Positions 35,980-49,233 are shown, counted from the first letter of the stretch. The stretch is 64,000 nucleotides of DNA from Nymphaea colorata (GCF_008831285.2 NC_045146.1:20971289-21035288), one strand, 5' to 3'. Made by a program: numbers and translations. The notes: generated by a model from the letters alone, not told the origin.

Positions 35980-37019
35980 CTACAAAAAACGACGGATTCA
36001 CCGATGCATACTGGCTTTAAATGTCAGTGAAGATTAATTTTTACAACAAGATGTCGGTAAATGTAGCTTTCACCGACACTTGCCACCAGGATGTCGTTGA
36101 AGTTGAGCATTTATCGGTGTCCGTTAAACATCGATAAACATGTCACTTTTCTTCTTCTTTCTTTTCCTTTCTCATTCATCTAGGGTGTTTACCGAAGTGT
36201 TTTTGGCGATTGTAGGTTTTTGTAAAAAGGTAGGTTGCTGGTACTTATTGTTAAGTTTTTTCTATTTATGAATGGTTTTAGGTTGTGATATTATTTGAGA
36301 GTACTGATTTTAGGTTTTTTGCTTGAAGTTTTTCTCTTTTTTTTTGGTGCTTTTGCATTCTAATCTTCTGCTCGTCTTCTTCTCCAGCGGCAGATTTTAT
36401 GATTTTGTTTGAGGGTAAAGATAATGCTGCAAGGTTTCATAAATGGCTTACGGAGGTGAGTTTTGAAGAGATCAAGTTAGATAAAACATTTAACAGTCCA
36501 CTTGGGCATATATCTATATGTTCAACATTTTCGTTTTTCGTTTTAGAGAAAAGAAAGAGGAACTTGGCTCAAGAACCTTCAGCATCGTGTCTTCAGTATG
36601 GGCAATAGACGGTATGAGCATTTCAATAAGGTTAGCAATGACATTCTTCTTGTCTCATTCCATCCCATTGGTTTTTCTTTCAGTCGTTAATTTTATTTTT
36701 TCTTTTTGATAACTCTTCAACATGAACTTCCACCTGTATGTCGATAAAATGTTTTACTGACGTCCACAACGTGTGGATAAAATTTTACCGACGCCTGTCG
36801 CTTATCGGTAAAAATTTTATTACCAATGTCCGATAATAATTTTATTTACCTACACACATGACGACGCGTTGATGCAAAATTCTAAACCGACAAGAATATC
36901 AGTTTTCACCGATATTATCTTCACTATCGACCGCCTTGAACGTCGATAAAATGTTGACATCACCATGTTTTACCGATGTTTTTCAGCCGTCGGTCAATCC
37001 GTGGTGTTTTTTGGTGGTG
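35980..37019. mobile_element. Possible non-autonomous CACTA-like element
   Basis: The left end CTACAAAAAACGACGGATTC and the right end (reverse complement) CACCAAAAAACACCACGGAT correspond over ~28 bp. Both are followed by subterminal arrays of CACCGAT/CCGACG/ATCGGT words in alternating orientation, as in plant CACTA elements (termini CACTACAAAAAA). The element is flanked on both sides by AAAG (35976-35979, 37020-37023), a possible target duplication, although CACTA elements usually make 3 bp. The canonical CACTA terminus is mutated. Inside, 36394-36456 looks like a small exon (…CAG, MILFEGKDNAARFHKWLTE, GTGAGT). Confidence 0.5.
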
Positions 37020-37029
37020 AAAGCCTTAT

Positions 37030-38860
37030 TTCCCACGCAACTTTCCATTGGAAGCTTTGCCTATTCAGGCTAGAGCTAGTCATGTGGTCCGGCTCAGCTT
37101 ATCATTATTAGAACTGAGCTCGACAAAATTCATTCACTGAACTTTTTACCGCATCTAATTGACGCTGAACCAGTCATCAAGGTTGTTTCAAACGTCTTGG
37201 TGTCACCAGCAAGAGCTCCACGCAATAATGGAGTTGGTTTAACAATAAGGACGTCGACTGTTCCGAGTATGATTGAATTTGTCTAACTATTTGCAGCTTA
37301 ATTTATTCAAGAATTTCAAATTGCAGGTCCGAGTTTGAAGCCAAAGCATTTTTGTTAATAGAATCTATAATTGGTCTCTTTAGATTCATGCTTTTTAAAG
37401 GAAAAGAAGAGAAGATCTTTGACAATCATTGACTCTCTAAACTTGCGCGGAAGATTGTAGAAGCCACATGGTCCACACGGCCTTCGCCTGCTGGCTACCA
37501 ATGAAATTATGGAAAGCTTCTAGCCATCGTGAGGAACAAAGGGCACACGTAGCAAACGGCCCCATCCAAAGCTGTGGAACGAGTCACTTGCCGGTGGCAA
37601 AGGCTGAGGGAAGGGGCCGGCGGCGGCGGGGGGCCTTGCTTCTTTTTTTTAGATTTTAAAAACTTAAAAAATTTATATATAAATCTAAAAAAATTTAGTT
37701 TAATATATACAAAAATTTAAAAATTTCTATTCTGATTGTTGTTAAAATTTTAAAACTATAATTTGACCCATGCAACAAAAAAATTTTGAGGTCCTTGCAT
37801 GCAGCCAAAGTTGGGACGAAGAGAACATCGGTCTCATGCTTTATACGTAATCGCTGGATAACATAAACCTGCCATCCTGTGTTCTGAAAATTTCTATGGT
37901 ATTGTCGCGAGATTTCTCACGACAGTCTTCTGGCCGGTAAGACATTGGTGGTTAGAGACCAGTGAAAGTTTATCTGTTAGGCGAACCAACTGTCATTCAA
38001 TTAAGTAGTCTAGATCTTGGAAGTTTGCTTCAAAACAAAAAAACAGAAAAAGAAGTGGCATGAAGCATTAGATTCTCGCATAACAAATCGCTTACATGTG
38101 GCATTGCATCAGCAAAAGTTGTTATGAAGAGAATTTATTAATTTGGTCGGCCCTCACCGCCAATAAGACTTCTTGGGTTTCATGAATTAATTAGTGCTCA
38201 TAATTTACATCTGAGTTGGTTTTAGATGTCCATCCACCTCAAGATAAAATCAAAGAGGACGCATCATAATCCCTGATGGCAGTCGGAGCTTAACTAATAA
38301 AGAACGGGAAAGCATGCAGTTCCTTGAAAGTAAGAGCGCATGTGGACGACCGAGAACAGCAAATGTTCCACTAGCCACATAAGGCATTCAGTATCCACCT
38401 CAATTACCGAAAAGAGAACAACGGACGTCATGCCCAAGGAAGAGCTAATCCTGGTGGTTAATCAAAAGCCTAGGAATGGAATACTTTTGCTGGTTGAAGG
38501 CTTTCAAGACAGCTAGGTGAACAATGAGTAGTAACAGATCAAATGGTGCAGAAGCGAGAAAGGCAGGGATAGGAAGATGATTCACATTAATTGAAAAACT
38601 GGTCAGCGTCTGAACTTTTGATCGCATAATCAGAGAGTCCATCTGAGGTTTTGCCTAAATTATAAATATCAGAGAGACAAATATCTGGATTTCATTAGCA
38701 AAGTCAAACTAACAATCCGTAACATGTTGGTATTTACAGTAACCCCAAAAAATCCCACTTCCGTCTGTTGCATCAATATCTATGGCTCTGTATCTCATGT
38801 ATGGAAACAAATAGCACTGAAAAAATTCCCACAAAGATTGTCCCTATTTCAAATGATCTA
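37030..38860. other. Intergenic sequence, nothing recognised
   Basis: Contains a short GC-rich patch (37600-37640) next to A/T runs but no recognisable gene. Confidence 0.4.
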
Positions 38861-38880
38861 GATAGAAAGAAGAGGAGAGA

Positions 38881-39375
38881 TCAATTCTCTGTGAACAAGT
38901 CCTCGCCAAATAGGTACGATATTCTATCGATTAACCACGAATCATCATCATCGGATCTCCCCGTCGACAGAGGCATCAAAGGGGATCTGCACAAGGGGCA
39001 AGTATACTGCCCTTGATCCACCCATTTATCCAGACATCCCTTGTGGAACACATGACTGCAGTTGTACAATTCCCTTATTTCATGTCTTCTCTCTAGGCAG
39101 CACAAGCAAACCGCACAGGTCGTCTCCTCTTTTTGGCACTCAGCAAACTTGTCAAGAAAACTGCCGAATTCAACAACTGCCAGAGCCTTCTTAATCGTTT
39201 GTGAGCTAGCCGACGGCGCTCCACGGTTCTTTGGCTCGTCATCCGCATCTTCCAGAAGATCAAGAAGGGAGACCACCCAAGTGATTAACAGCTTGATCTG
39301 CACCAGTACGTAAAAGGAATCCAGCACAAGGCTTGGGATTCGGATGCCATAAATGGCAGCAGAAGGGAAGCCCAT
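38881..39375 (-). CDS. RING-H2 E3 ubiquitin ligase, BRH1/RHA type
   Basis: Codes for 164 residues beginning MGFPSAAIYGIRIPSLVLDS. The N-terminus has a hydrophobic segment (11-41), as in BRH1-like membrane-associated ligases. Residues 87-129 form a RING-H2: CAVC, 15 residues, CSH, two residues, H, two residues, C, 11 residues, CPLC. All eight zinc ligands are present, and DKWVDQGQYTCPLC closely matches the BRH1/RHA1 group. The C-terminus is acidic then hydrophobic (SDDDDSWLIDRISYLFGEDL). The frame extends upstream to 39606, but the family's MGFP start fixes 39375. CTATAAAA on the minus strand at 39548-39555 gives a well-spaced promoter. Expected activity is ubiquitin transfer with an E2. In Arabidopsis BRH1 responds to brassinosteroid and chitin; substrates here are unknown. 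Intronless and intact. Confidence 0.9.
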   Translation of the reverse strand: MGFPSAAIYGIRIPSLVLDSFYVLVQIKLLITWVVSLLDLLEDADDEPKNRGAPSASSQTIKKALAVVEFGSFLDKFAECQKEETTCAVCLCCLERRHEIRELYNCSHVFHKGCLDKWVDQGQYTCPLCRSPLMPLSTGRSDDDDSWLIDRISYLFGEDLFTEN

Positions 39376-39547
39376 GAAAGAATCAAGAAAAAGAAGATGA
39401 ACTTGATAAAAGCACAAACAGAAATAAGTGGGAGGAGGAGGAGAAGGAGGAGCAGAAACAGGGGAGAAGGGAAAGATGTATCTTTTTAGTAGCTCAAGAT
39501 AGAAGGGGAAGCAAGACGCCGTTTGAAGAATGGGTTGATTTCCGATT

Positions 39548-39555
39548 GTTTTATA
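39548..39555 (-). promoter_or_regulatory. TATA box of the RING-H2 gene
   Basis: CTATAAAA read on the minus strand, ~173 bp upstream of the start codon. Confidence 0.5.
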
Positions 39556-39609
39556 GGGAACAAGGTGGGCTTCGAGATAAAAGAAAAGGTAGTAAAACGA
39601 GGACATCCA

Positions 39610-42600
39610 TCGGGGTCACTGTCTCAGCTTTTGAGTCATACTTGAGCAGCTTTTCCCGGTTCGGGCCGCCTACAAATTGTCGGACCGATGTTTCAACTTC
39701 GAGTCAGACTTGAACTTCTTCGGCTAATTAAATCCATACAGAAATTTATTTATCACCAACTTGCTATATTCCGGGTTCCTTAAATCCTATATCAATGCCT
39801 GAATTCATTTCTATACTAAGGAATTCTTTGCTCGATTTAGATATTCCAGACCATGCACGTAAAATTTCTTGTCCGGTCTCCGGGATGGTCGAGACCTGCC
39901 CTCAAGTTGAGCCAAGATCCGGCTACAGCTTATGCTATCCTTATTGGCTAGACGGCCGCAGTGGAGAACAGAAAAGCTCCGGCCATGGTGGCATCCACGC
40001 GTCATTGACAAGGCATGACATGTTGTTAAATCATAAATGTGTTCGCTGACTCCGCAACGTCGTTGCATGCTGACGTTGACTGTAGGGACCGCATAGGGTA
40101 AGGAAGAACCAGCAGCCATCGTGCGGCTTCCACCTTCCTCCTCCCTTCCTCCCGGTGACGGTCTCCACTCGGTGATGTTGGGGAGAACAAGAACAGGCCC
40201 TCTGCGTCAACTAAAGGTGCTTAAAATTTCAAAGATTTTAGGCCTTAGTAGAAGTACACCTCATCCGTGGGTCACGCCAAGAAGTTGCTAGAAAAATCGG
40301 TAGCTGAAGAAACCTTTCACCCTTAGCAAGGGCTTATCTTCATCAGCATACTCAAACTAAATTAAAAAAATTAACCATATGGCGCTAAAAACTTCTCCTT
40401 TTCTTTTCATTCGTCAAACAAATACTTTTGAACTCTTAATCAGAACAATTATCAAACCAGAAGCTGTACACTTTGGGCTTTGCAAACAGAGACACCCACA
40501 GGATTTGAGCGACAGTCAAGGCTTATCCCACGGTAACAACACGTTTGGGTCTGAACCTTCACGTTTTCATTCGCACTTGAAGGTTTTCCCATTATTCTTA
40601 GGTAATTCAGGAAATTGAGTTTTTTTTTTTGCAGGAAGTTGGCCGTCCACTACATATATTAAACTTGGTGATTACGAGTTGGTGACATCGATATTTCTGC
40701 AGATCATTGGAAAAAAAAGGCTGAAGGCACTCGAGGATAGCCTAATCCTTGCACAATGCTTAAATTATAGGGCATTAGCTGCGTAATTCTTCGGGAACCT
40801 TACCGTAATTTTGTGAGGATGACAACATGGGTATCCAAACTTATTGTGGTAGTAAAAAGGTCCTGAACATGTATGCTGGCACCTGTAGAAAGCAAATCAA
40901 AATTGTGGATTTAAATCAACCTCCAGAGCGCCTGCTATCGATGATGACCTCCTGAAATGACAGGCTTTACTTTGAACAGACTTTTTTTACACTTGCTCAG
41001 AAAGTCCGCAGTATGAAATTAATGAAGGTAAACAGGAAAATAATTCAGAAGGAGATGGAAAACCGACCATTAAAGCCACAGTGGACCCCATCCCCTTTAA
41101 AAGATTCCAATAAACTATTCTTTGATCAACAGTCCTTATCCTAATCCTTAGTGGAAAGAAAATGATCAATAGAAAGTCGGAATAAAATTACAGCCTCCAT
41201 AAAGGACAAGTTCAAGTTGAGTTCTCCCTTCAAACCAACTCCCTTTTTCCTTTTTCTACATCTTATCTGTCATCCGTTATTTTTTTTTTTTAAATGATCA
41301 TACGTTCTTAAGATCACGAACCGTTCAATCCAACCATTTCTAATACAGATGATAGAAACCATCAGAGTACATTAATAATTCACTTACAGACGACCGTTTG
41401 TCAGAGAATATCTCTCTTCAAAAATATCCTTTGAGAGATTACACAACCTTCTCTTGAGTCGCCAGCATGACCTGATTCCAGAGCTCCATCACCATCTTTG
41501 CTTTTCTAAGATGCGTTTTTTTCTTTTTGAAGGATAAAATTTGTAGAGGAGCACCACCTAGACTTTATTGCATTTACACAACTCATTTCGTGTAGCACAA
41601 TCTTTGCAAAACTGGCCAGCTGCTCGTCATCAAGCCAAAGTCCAAAGCAAGCTGACCATTTTAGATGCCACTGTTGAGCTAAAGGATCAAAAGAAAAAAG
41701 GGTACGTACGTAGATCTAAGCGTAGAGTTCGATTTGGTCGAATCACAGACTTCCAGTTCAGTATAAACACGGCAGCTGCAGAGACTGGATGTAGACCGGA
41801 ACGTCGTACGATTATGCATGCAATTCTAGGGATTGAGAAGCAGGCAGTGTCAGGTAAGTACTAAAACCGAGAGATTTTGGATCGTCTTTAGTGGTTTGCA
41901 CCGTTGGCCGTTGTCTTCTGCAGGAAGTAGCATTTGGGATATGTACAGGTCAATAATAGCGCATTACTGACCTGACACTGGATTCCTTTAGTCAGGTCTG
42001 GTAAAGTAAACAGGATCTTCATCTTAATTGAACTGAGTTCCAAATTTGCACCTGAGGTAAAACTGTTCTTCAAGAAATCATGCTTGCTTTTCCTTTTTTT
42101 CTGTGTTAAATTGGAAGCGCTAGGTTTGGTCAGAATCTTGGAAGATTATGCCGACAAATGAACTGCTAATTTCCTTCAACTGAAGATATTAAATCTGACA
42201 AGTGACAACCCACCTGCCCCTCCACCGGCGTGGATCTTCTGGGGTAGAAGTTCACGACTTCCTCGTTACTGGTTAGGCGAGAAATGAGCTGTGAGTATTC
42301 AACTGCTGTTTTCCTCCAACTTGAATGTCTTAAATACGAGACTCTGCCCAAGTTGGAAGTGGAGCCCTAAAACTGATCGAATTCGGATCAGCTAAATAGG
42401 TAGGGTGCGGTTCAATCGACTGCCCTGGAAGAGAGGCCACTGCCTCTCGTCAGCTCATAAGAAAAAGGAAGCTCCCAAACCATAAGGTTGTGTTTGTTTC
42501 ACAGCAGATCTGAAAACCACAGTGACAAATCTGTAGATTTAAGATTATACCACCTTCCATCCGACCTTAAATCCATGTTTTTTTAATATGTAGAATGGAT

Positions 42601-45600
42601 TTAAACTTCATGCTACTGAGATCCTCAATCTGTTGAAACTGTAGATCTCCCAAAAAACGGTGGGTGGTCATCAATGAAGCGACAAAATAGGTCCGTGTCC
42701 CAGAGACGGCTTAGCTGACCAAGAATGAATGATGCAAGGTAGAAAACCATCACATGCATGGTCCAACTTTCAATTTAAGAGAGCACATGAAAGATGCTTC
42801 GGCCACAATCAGCTAAGGAAAGTCAACACGTGGGACAAGATTATCCTGCAGTGGGAACAGAAATCATGAAAAAGCGGGGGGTTTGAATCATCTCCACATT
42901 CCTGTTCAGAAGATGAATGCAGATGGAAACATATGAACGACCAGTCCCAGAGAAATGTGAACATGCCGTGCAGCTTCAGAAAATTTTCCATGTGTCCACT
43001 TGCATACTACAAACGTACTTTTCTCATAAAATTATCAACAATCCAACACGCGAGGAAAGCTACCAACGGATGCACCGTTTAAAATTATACTGTCTATAAC
43101 AGAATCTCCTCGCCCTCAAGTAATCCAATAGACAGATGAATGCCCTTTTACAGTTAGAAGCATTCGAATAGTACATACACAACACCCAGATGTATGTCCT
43201 TTTAAAGTTAGAAGCATTCGAATAGTATATACACAACACCCAGATGTGCCAGGTGTAACGTATGCTTGAATCCCAACCATCAATAGCTGAAAGACGTTGA
43301 ATCTGAAAGTTACTGGATCATATTAACTTTCCTCTTAATGGCGTATACCAAACTTCGAAGTCCCAGTTGCAGCTCTGGTTGTGGTGGTTCCAATGGAAAT
43401 TGTAAGGAGGTCGTGTTCCCACCTTTATTAACCGAAAAACATACATACAAGAAAGAATAAAAAATAGGGAATACCTTACACCAAAAACCCCTGAAAACAA
43501 ACACAGCTGCAACCAAGCAGCTCCCACCCAAAAGGGCTTCAAGAAAGGCCGAACAGCCAGCCAAACTCAGAGAACAGCACAAAGGGAACCACCCGACCCT
43601 GCTACTGAAGCCCAAATAATTACAGAACGGTCTAGAACCCTCTAGCCTACATCTATTTTCCTATCCAAAACACCATATCTGCTCATCATAACACCTGCAT
43701 TAAGAGTTGGCAGCCTATCAGTGATACACGATAGCTCCCTTTGACTTATGATTTCAGCCCACCTACCGTGAAAGCTCCTCTCACCCTGCAGCAGACGCTT
43801 CATTCTTCTTCTCCAGCATCAATTGTTTGAAATGATGTTTTTGCTCGACTGTTTGAGCTGATGCTTTTCCTTCGGTTAATAATTTAATATTCATCGGTTT
43901 TGAAAGCCCGCGATCCAACAACTTCATTTCTGGACTATCCTAACCACCTCCCACCTTGCTATGATCTCAATAATTCAATGCCACAGACACTCATAAGCTC
44001 TCCCAACGAACACCCAAACAGGACTGTCTTACTCTACACAACCTAAATGTTAAAGATGGTTTCAAATCAACATGACAAAATGGTCAGCCTTATGAATTGA
44101 ACTCACAATTGAGATCAGCAAAAGAAAAAGCTGCTAATTTAGAAGAAGAAGCCTTTAATTCTGTTACGTCATCTTGTGACTTAAACGTCTTCAAAACATG
44201 AGAAAAAGAGGACTAACTTGATCTTGACGATCCATCTGGAGCGAAGGGTGCATACGGAACTTCTTTCTAGACAAGAATGCTAACGGCAACTAAACTAAAG
44301 TTGCAAACTAACTTGAGAAATTAGCCGCTTAAATTGTTTTGAATGCCCCAAGTGTCCTTGAGTGCAAACAGGGCCTCCTTTACTCTTTGGGCTTCTTCAG
44401 AACAAATTGATGGGTTACGCATCAGAACGAATATACAGCATGCAGTTAAGAAGATGATTCTGAACCCTTTCAAAGATCCACGGATCCTCACCAACTTATC
44501 AGGTTTACAGGTTGCTAATTTGACTAAGGTAGTGGTGTCTAACGATTCCAGCATTAACCATCCCATATGGGAGGTAACCACCACAAGAAACCTCACACAA
44601 GACTTCAAATTTATCAAAAAGTTTAAACTCCTAACATCCAAAAGCCAATGTTAAGAATCCACATGAAGAAAGAAAAAATGATCAGGAATCTCATCAAAAT
44701 ACTAGTTTAGAAGAAGTAAATAGAAAATAGGTAGCTTCTCACTTGGTAATAATGTATGAAGGGACAGAACGGAATGAAAACAGGACAGATTTTTCTTCGT
44801 TTATCGGTGGCAGGGCTTCATATATGGTCGTTTATCATAAAAAAGAAAGAAAGGTGAAAATTGACAACCTTGAAAACAGATATTTAAAAATTGTGTTATG
44901 AACTTACCATCAAACACATGTTGAAATGTTTGAAACTTTTCAACATATTAAGTGTTCTCTCCATGTTTGGTCTTCACATTTATAATTATGAAAGTACACA
45001 GAACTTTGTTAGCTGTAAGATTTTCAGAAAGCTCTTAGAAGAATGTCTCTGTTAGTTTGTTACAGTGAACAGAATGTTTTGAGAAAACTCATACCTCTCT
45101 CTCTCTCTCTCTCTCTCTCTTTTGTTCATCCGACGATACAAGATTATCAAGTTCTCAAATCTCACATTGCCACATAATTTGGCATGCCTAGCCAGTCAGA
45201 CAAGGACGACCCAGCAAGGCCGTTCATGCATCATGCACGACAGAAGAGGGTCACAAGCATTGCCTTCAGACATTTAATTCATGTTGATGTTAAAGTACAT
45301 TCAGAAAGATGGCCAGTTTAAGTTACTGCCAGCCAAAATTTTTCTTAAAAAGCATCTTCAAGAGTACTGAAAACCATGGTGCCATTACTGGATAGGAGGA
45401 TACCCACTGAGAGACCCAAAGGAGGGCAAGCCATTCCACTGCAACCATACGAATATCTCAACCTAACGCATGAAAATAATCAAACAATGGGGAAGGAAAA
45501 AAAAAAAAAAAGAGAACTGAGAGCACCACATGATCGAACATGTGCAATATAATTCTTCTTTAATTGCTAACAACCTGCGAAATTGCATCCACGTCTAAGC

Positions 45601-45790
45601 TTTTACATAACAAACAAATGGAAAAAAGGTATTCTTCCCTTCCTTCTTCTTCCAATGTTGAATTTCCCCAAATTCATAAAAAATATATTTTATATGCAGG
45701 ATTAACCAAATTGCTGAGAAGCCACCTGTCGACTGGAATTTCCAACCAAATCACCTTAGACAAGCATTGCAAGCTTGAAAACGAAGAGGA
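39610..45790. other. Long gene-poor region
   Basis: No gene recognised in ~6 kb. A (CT)n tract lies at ~45098-45120. Several short frames (39795-40119, 41568-41864, 44321-44654, 45564-46052 plus) have no recognisable similarity; the last is antisense to TTG1 exon 2. Confidence 0.4.
43141..43248. repeat. 54-bp tandem duplication
   Basis: Two copies containing GTTAGAAGCATTCGAATAGT and ACACAACACCCAGATGT are placed head to tail with a 54-bp period and a few substitutions. Confidence 0.85.
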
Positions 45791-45800
45791 AGGCAATCCC

Positions 45801-47268
45801 TTAGACCCTCAGCACCTGCAACTTGTTAGAAAAGGCAATGGCGACCCAATCTGGCTGCAGCGTGGACCACTGGACTTGATTAATCTCACTGCATGCACTA
45901 TATGCGAGTATTGGATCAATGCCCGCAGCGTCCTCCCCACAACCGAAGTCCACCGTCCCAGTTGGGGACATGACTGTCGGCATCTCCCAGATAAGTGCCT
46001 GCCCATCATCCCCCACAGAACACAGATGCCGGGAAGTATGTGGCGCCCATGACACCGCATTGACACTAGCCTGATGCCGGTCGAGCTCCACCACTGGCAC
46101 TGCCGGCATCCGTATGTCCAACACCACAACCCTGCTGCAGTCCATCAGAACAGTGGCAATGTACCTGAAAAACCATATTCACAACCATTATAATGATATT
46201 TCAGAAAGCACATGAATTCGCAAAAATTATCATTCCATAACACCTTATCAACATTTCTATGTCTTCTCAATTCATTCCATAACTCTTAAACAATAAATCA
46301 CAGGGAGCAAATTAGGCATACCAAATTGCAAAAAATCAAACCAATTCAACCATTAAGATATCGGTCGCTCAAAAAGGGAAACACAAATCTGCTGCCGTTG
46401 AACAAATGAATCGTATGGTTCACATGATACAGAATAATGACGTTTTCAAAAGCGTTATCTCAGAGTTGAAGAAGAATAGAAAGCAATCACGGGGAAGATT
46501 TTATTAGCGCATCATTTTTTACTTTGTGAAACTAAAAGTAGAAAGAAGGAAAGAGGGAAAAGGGGAGGGGAAAGTATGCCTGGGGTCCCTCTTGTTCCAC
46601 GCGAGACGGAGAAGGGGGGTGTCCGGAAAGGGGCTCTCGTAGATGATGGTGGAATGCTCCTTATCCCTGAGATCAAAGATCCTCACAGAACCATCGGCGG
46701 AGACGGAGCCGAAAACGCCGGCCTCCCCCCAAGCGATGTCGTAGACCTCCTTGTCGTGCGCGATGAGCTGCGTCTCCACGGCCTCCCGCTCCACATCCCA
46801 CACGGTGCAGGTGGTGTCGATGCTGCAGCTACCGATCCTCCTGGGTTCCGCGTCGTTCCAATCGAACGACGTCAGGGGCGCAGAGAACTCCGAACTTTTG
46901 CTGTTGTTAAGCACTGCCTTGAGCTCCACCCCGCCTTCGCCGCCGACTTCCCAGAGGCGGAGGAAGTCGCCGGACGTCGCCAGGAGGTCCGGTGAGACGG
47001 AGCTAGGGTCCGGATGGAACATGAGCTTCGTGGGGGGGTAGGTGTGCTCGAATTGGAGGGAAGGGTCGCGGCGGAAGCCGAGGGAAGGGTTCTCCTCATT
47101 GAGGGTGAGGATCTGGACGCGGTTGGATGGCTCCTCGATGAAGCTCCCGACGGCAAGCCGGAACCGTTTATCCGACCGGGCAGACCACGCCAGGCCATAG
47201 ATCTGCCAGGGGGCCTCGTAGTTGTAGACGCTCGGGTTCTTCTGGTTCTCTGACCCCAGCCTCTCCAT
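45801..47268 (-). CDS. TTG1: TTG1-like WD40 protein (two exons, GC-AG intron)
   Basis: Exon 1 is 46580-47268 and exon 2 is 45801-46164, giving 350 residues (Arabidopsis TTG1 has 341). Diagnostic blocks: [127 protein letters not shown] and the C-terminus [14 protein letters not shown]. Choices such as [17 protein letters not shown] and [10 protein letters not shown] favour TTG1 over its paralogues LWD1/LWD2. TTG1 is the scaffold of MYB-bHLH-WD40 complexes controlling anthocyanin/proanthocyanidin genes, trichomes, root hairs and seed-coat mucilage. The 415-bp intron joins CCCAG to GTACATTGCC (…[13 protein letters not shown]) and must begin with GC (CAG|GCATAC); the acceptor is TTTTCAG. No usable GT donor lies nearby. 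A (GA)n tract sits in the leader/promoter (47470-47492). Confidence 0.93.
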
Positions 47269-47469
47269 CGGCTCCCTCTCTCACTGTTCCTAAATCACTG
47301 TACGCTTTCTATCTCTCTTTGTGCCTCCCAAGACAAAGGGGATGAGGAAGAAGAAGCTGACGATGGCGAGAACGGAGGGATTAGGGTTTTAGAGAGGAAG
47401 AGGAAGTGAAGGTTGTAGTCGCCAAGACCGTCCCCGTCATTGTCGCCGGCGGGTTTGACAAGCGTCAGC

Positions 47470-47492
47470 GAGAGAGAGAGAGAGAGAGAGAA
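47470..47492. repeat. (GA)n tract in the TTG1 leader/promoter
   Basis: About 11 GA units, ~200 bp upstream of the TTG1 start codon (CT-rich on the coding strand). GA/CT tracts near plant start sites are common promoter elements. Confidence 0.85.
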
Positions 47493-49172
47493 GGAAGAAG
47501 AAGCGCAGCAGCATCTGGGAACGCCGAGGCCGGGGAGGCCAGAAGTTTCTAGGCATGAAATAAAGAGGATCGGGTCTAAGGTTGCTTAGTGCCTGGATCC
47601 GACGCTTGCATTCTGAGTTGTGATTCGGACTTCCTGCTGATGGGCTTCGGAAATGAACCGATCATCTCGCTCGGCTCGAAAACTAAGTCCTTGTGTCCTT
47701 TAGAGGTTGTTTGATTGCTGTCCATTGAGACAAGACGGACAGAACGTTCTATCCATTACACTACTGTCCTGTCCTCATGAATAATGGTGTTCCTTGTCCA
47801 CCGTTTGATGATTTTAGGAACAGAACACAATGTTCATTTTGTCCAGCGTTTGTTTTAAAAACGTCTGTTCTATCTGTCCTGTCTGACGTTTGTTTTAAGA
47901 GAAATTTTCTCGTGAAGCGCTTTGGGTTTAAGAGGGATGTCAATGGTTCCGATGCAATATGACATTATATTCAAACCCGAATTCAAGTAAACAAATTTGA
48001 TAATATATCTCCAATTACGACCAAATAATCACTACACTCCACAAATTTTATAATCATTATAAAAAATGAAATTTCGTCTATGATATGTGATTGGGACAAA
48101 TAGAGACAAGAGTAGGAAACATTACAATTTCCTTTTTTTTTTCTTGTTCTTATGTTCTTCAATAAAGCACCGCAGAAAAGGCTCCGCCTTCATGATGACA
48201 AATGGTAAGCAACCAAGGCTGTCTGTTTCCTCTCTCGCTCTCTCTTGTTATTGGGCATTGTGTATAAGCGATAGGTTACGCATTCTTCTCTAACAGCTAA
48301 GATCACAAACTCACGTAGTACTTGAAATGTAGAGATTCGTCAAACTCAGATGAACTGCGTGACTCCGACAATTGTGTGCATTAAACTTGTAGTATATGAT
48401 GTCTCAGTCATGTGGCAATGTTGTCAAAGCTTATTGGTTTTTAAATGTTTCTGCCGCCATGTCTAAATTTCAATGTTATTGTAACTTCGGAGCACATAAA
48501 ACACAGTTGTACATATGGAATGCGAGTCAGGTTGGGCCCAAGATAGACCCAGACTGGTTTCAGATTTTGACGAGAAAGAGAGAGAGAGAGTTCTTCAAAT
48601 GGCCTAGAGGCTAGAGACAATACAGATGATCCATGTTCCTATCTCACCTGATATTGATAACGTTGAGGTTTCCATATGGGCTTCAAATTTTGATAGTCCA
48701 CATTTGTCATAACTTTCAAGGCTCCTAACACATAAGATTCTTTTTTTCTGTTTTTGTGTTTGGAGATCCTAGTATCGGTTCCCAAGTTCTGCAGGTGAAG
48801 CAGCTACACGAACAGTTGTGAAGCCATTCACATTGCTCCTGTGGGCCGCATGTTATAACCATATTCACAAATTCTTTATGACTTTTCCATTCTCTCTAAA
48901 CTAAATTCATGTGCACATTTAGATTGATCGATCTTAATGAAGAGAAAATACCTGAAAATCAGTTTCAGAATAACATGATTAACATAAGATCCCATTCATT
49001 TGTTTGTGCCCATGCCATACTTACAAACTCAAGGCTACTCTGACCTCAAAGCGACTTCAAGAGCAAATGCCATTCATTCATTTGTTTGGCATTTCTCTCT
49101 CAAACATTTTGCCAAACGTTTGGCATGCAAGATAGTTCTAGGCATATAGAACATAAAATTGGGTAATACTGT

Positions 49173-49233
49173 GTCAAGCCTGTCGATATCTCGTCCATGA
49201 AAGGAGTTTTGGTTGGTCCAACTATCATATCAC
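49173..49233 (-). pseudogene. PDR-type ABCG Walker B exon scrap
   Basis: After an acceptor-like TGCAG the minus strand reads [20 protein letters not shown], the Walker B/D-loop exon start of PDR transporters ([20 protein letters not shown] in typical members). It then continues into unrelated sequence. About 20 residues are preserved, with the adjoining intron end. It is more diverged than the copy at 1640-2400, so it is not a recent duplicate of it. Confidence 0.8.

Noticed and set aside
45564-46052. 162-codon plus-strand frame
   Set aside because: Its 3' half is antisense to TTG1 exon 2 and the 5' half has no similarity.
46576-47253. Plus-strand frames of 139 and 79 codons
   Set aside because: Antisense to TTG1 exon 1, whose minus-strand translation is clearly homologous.
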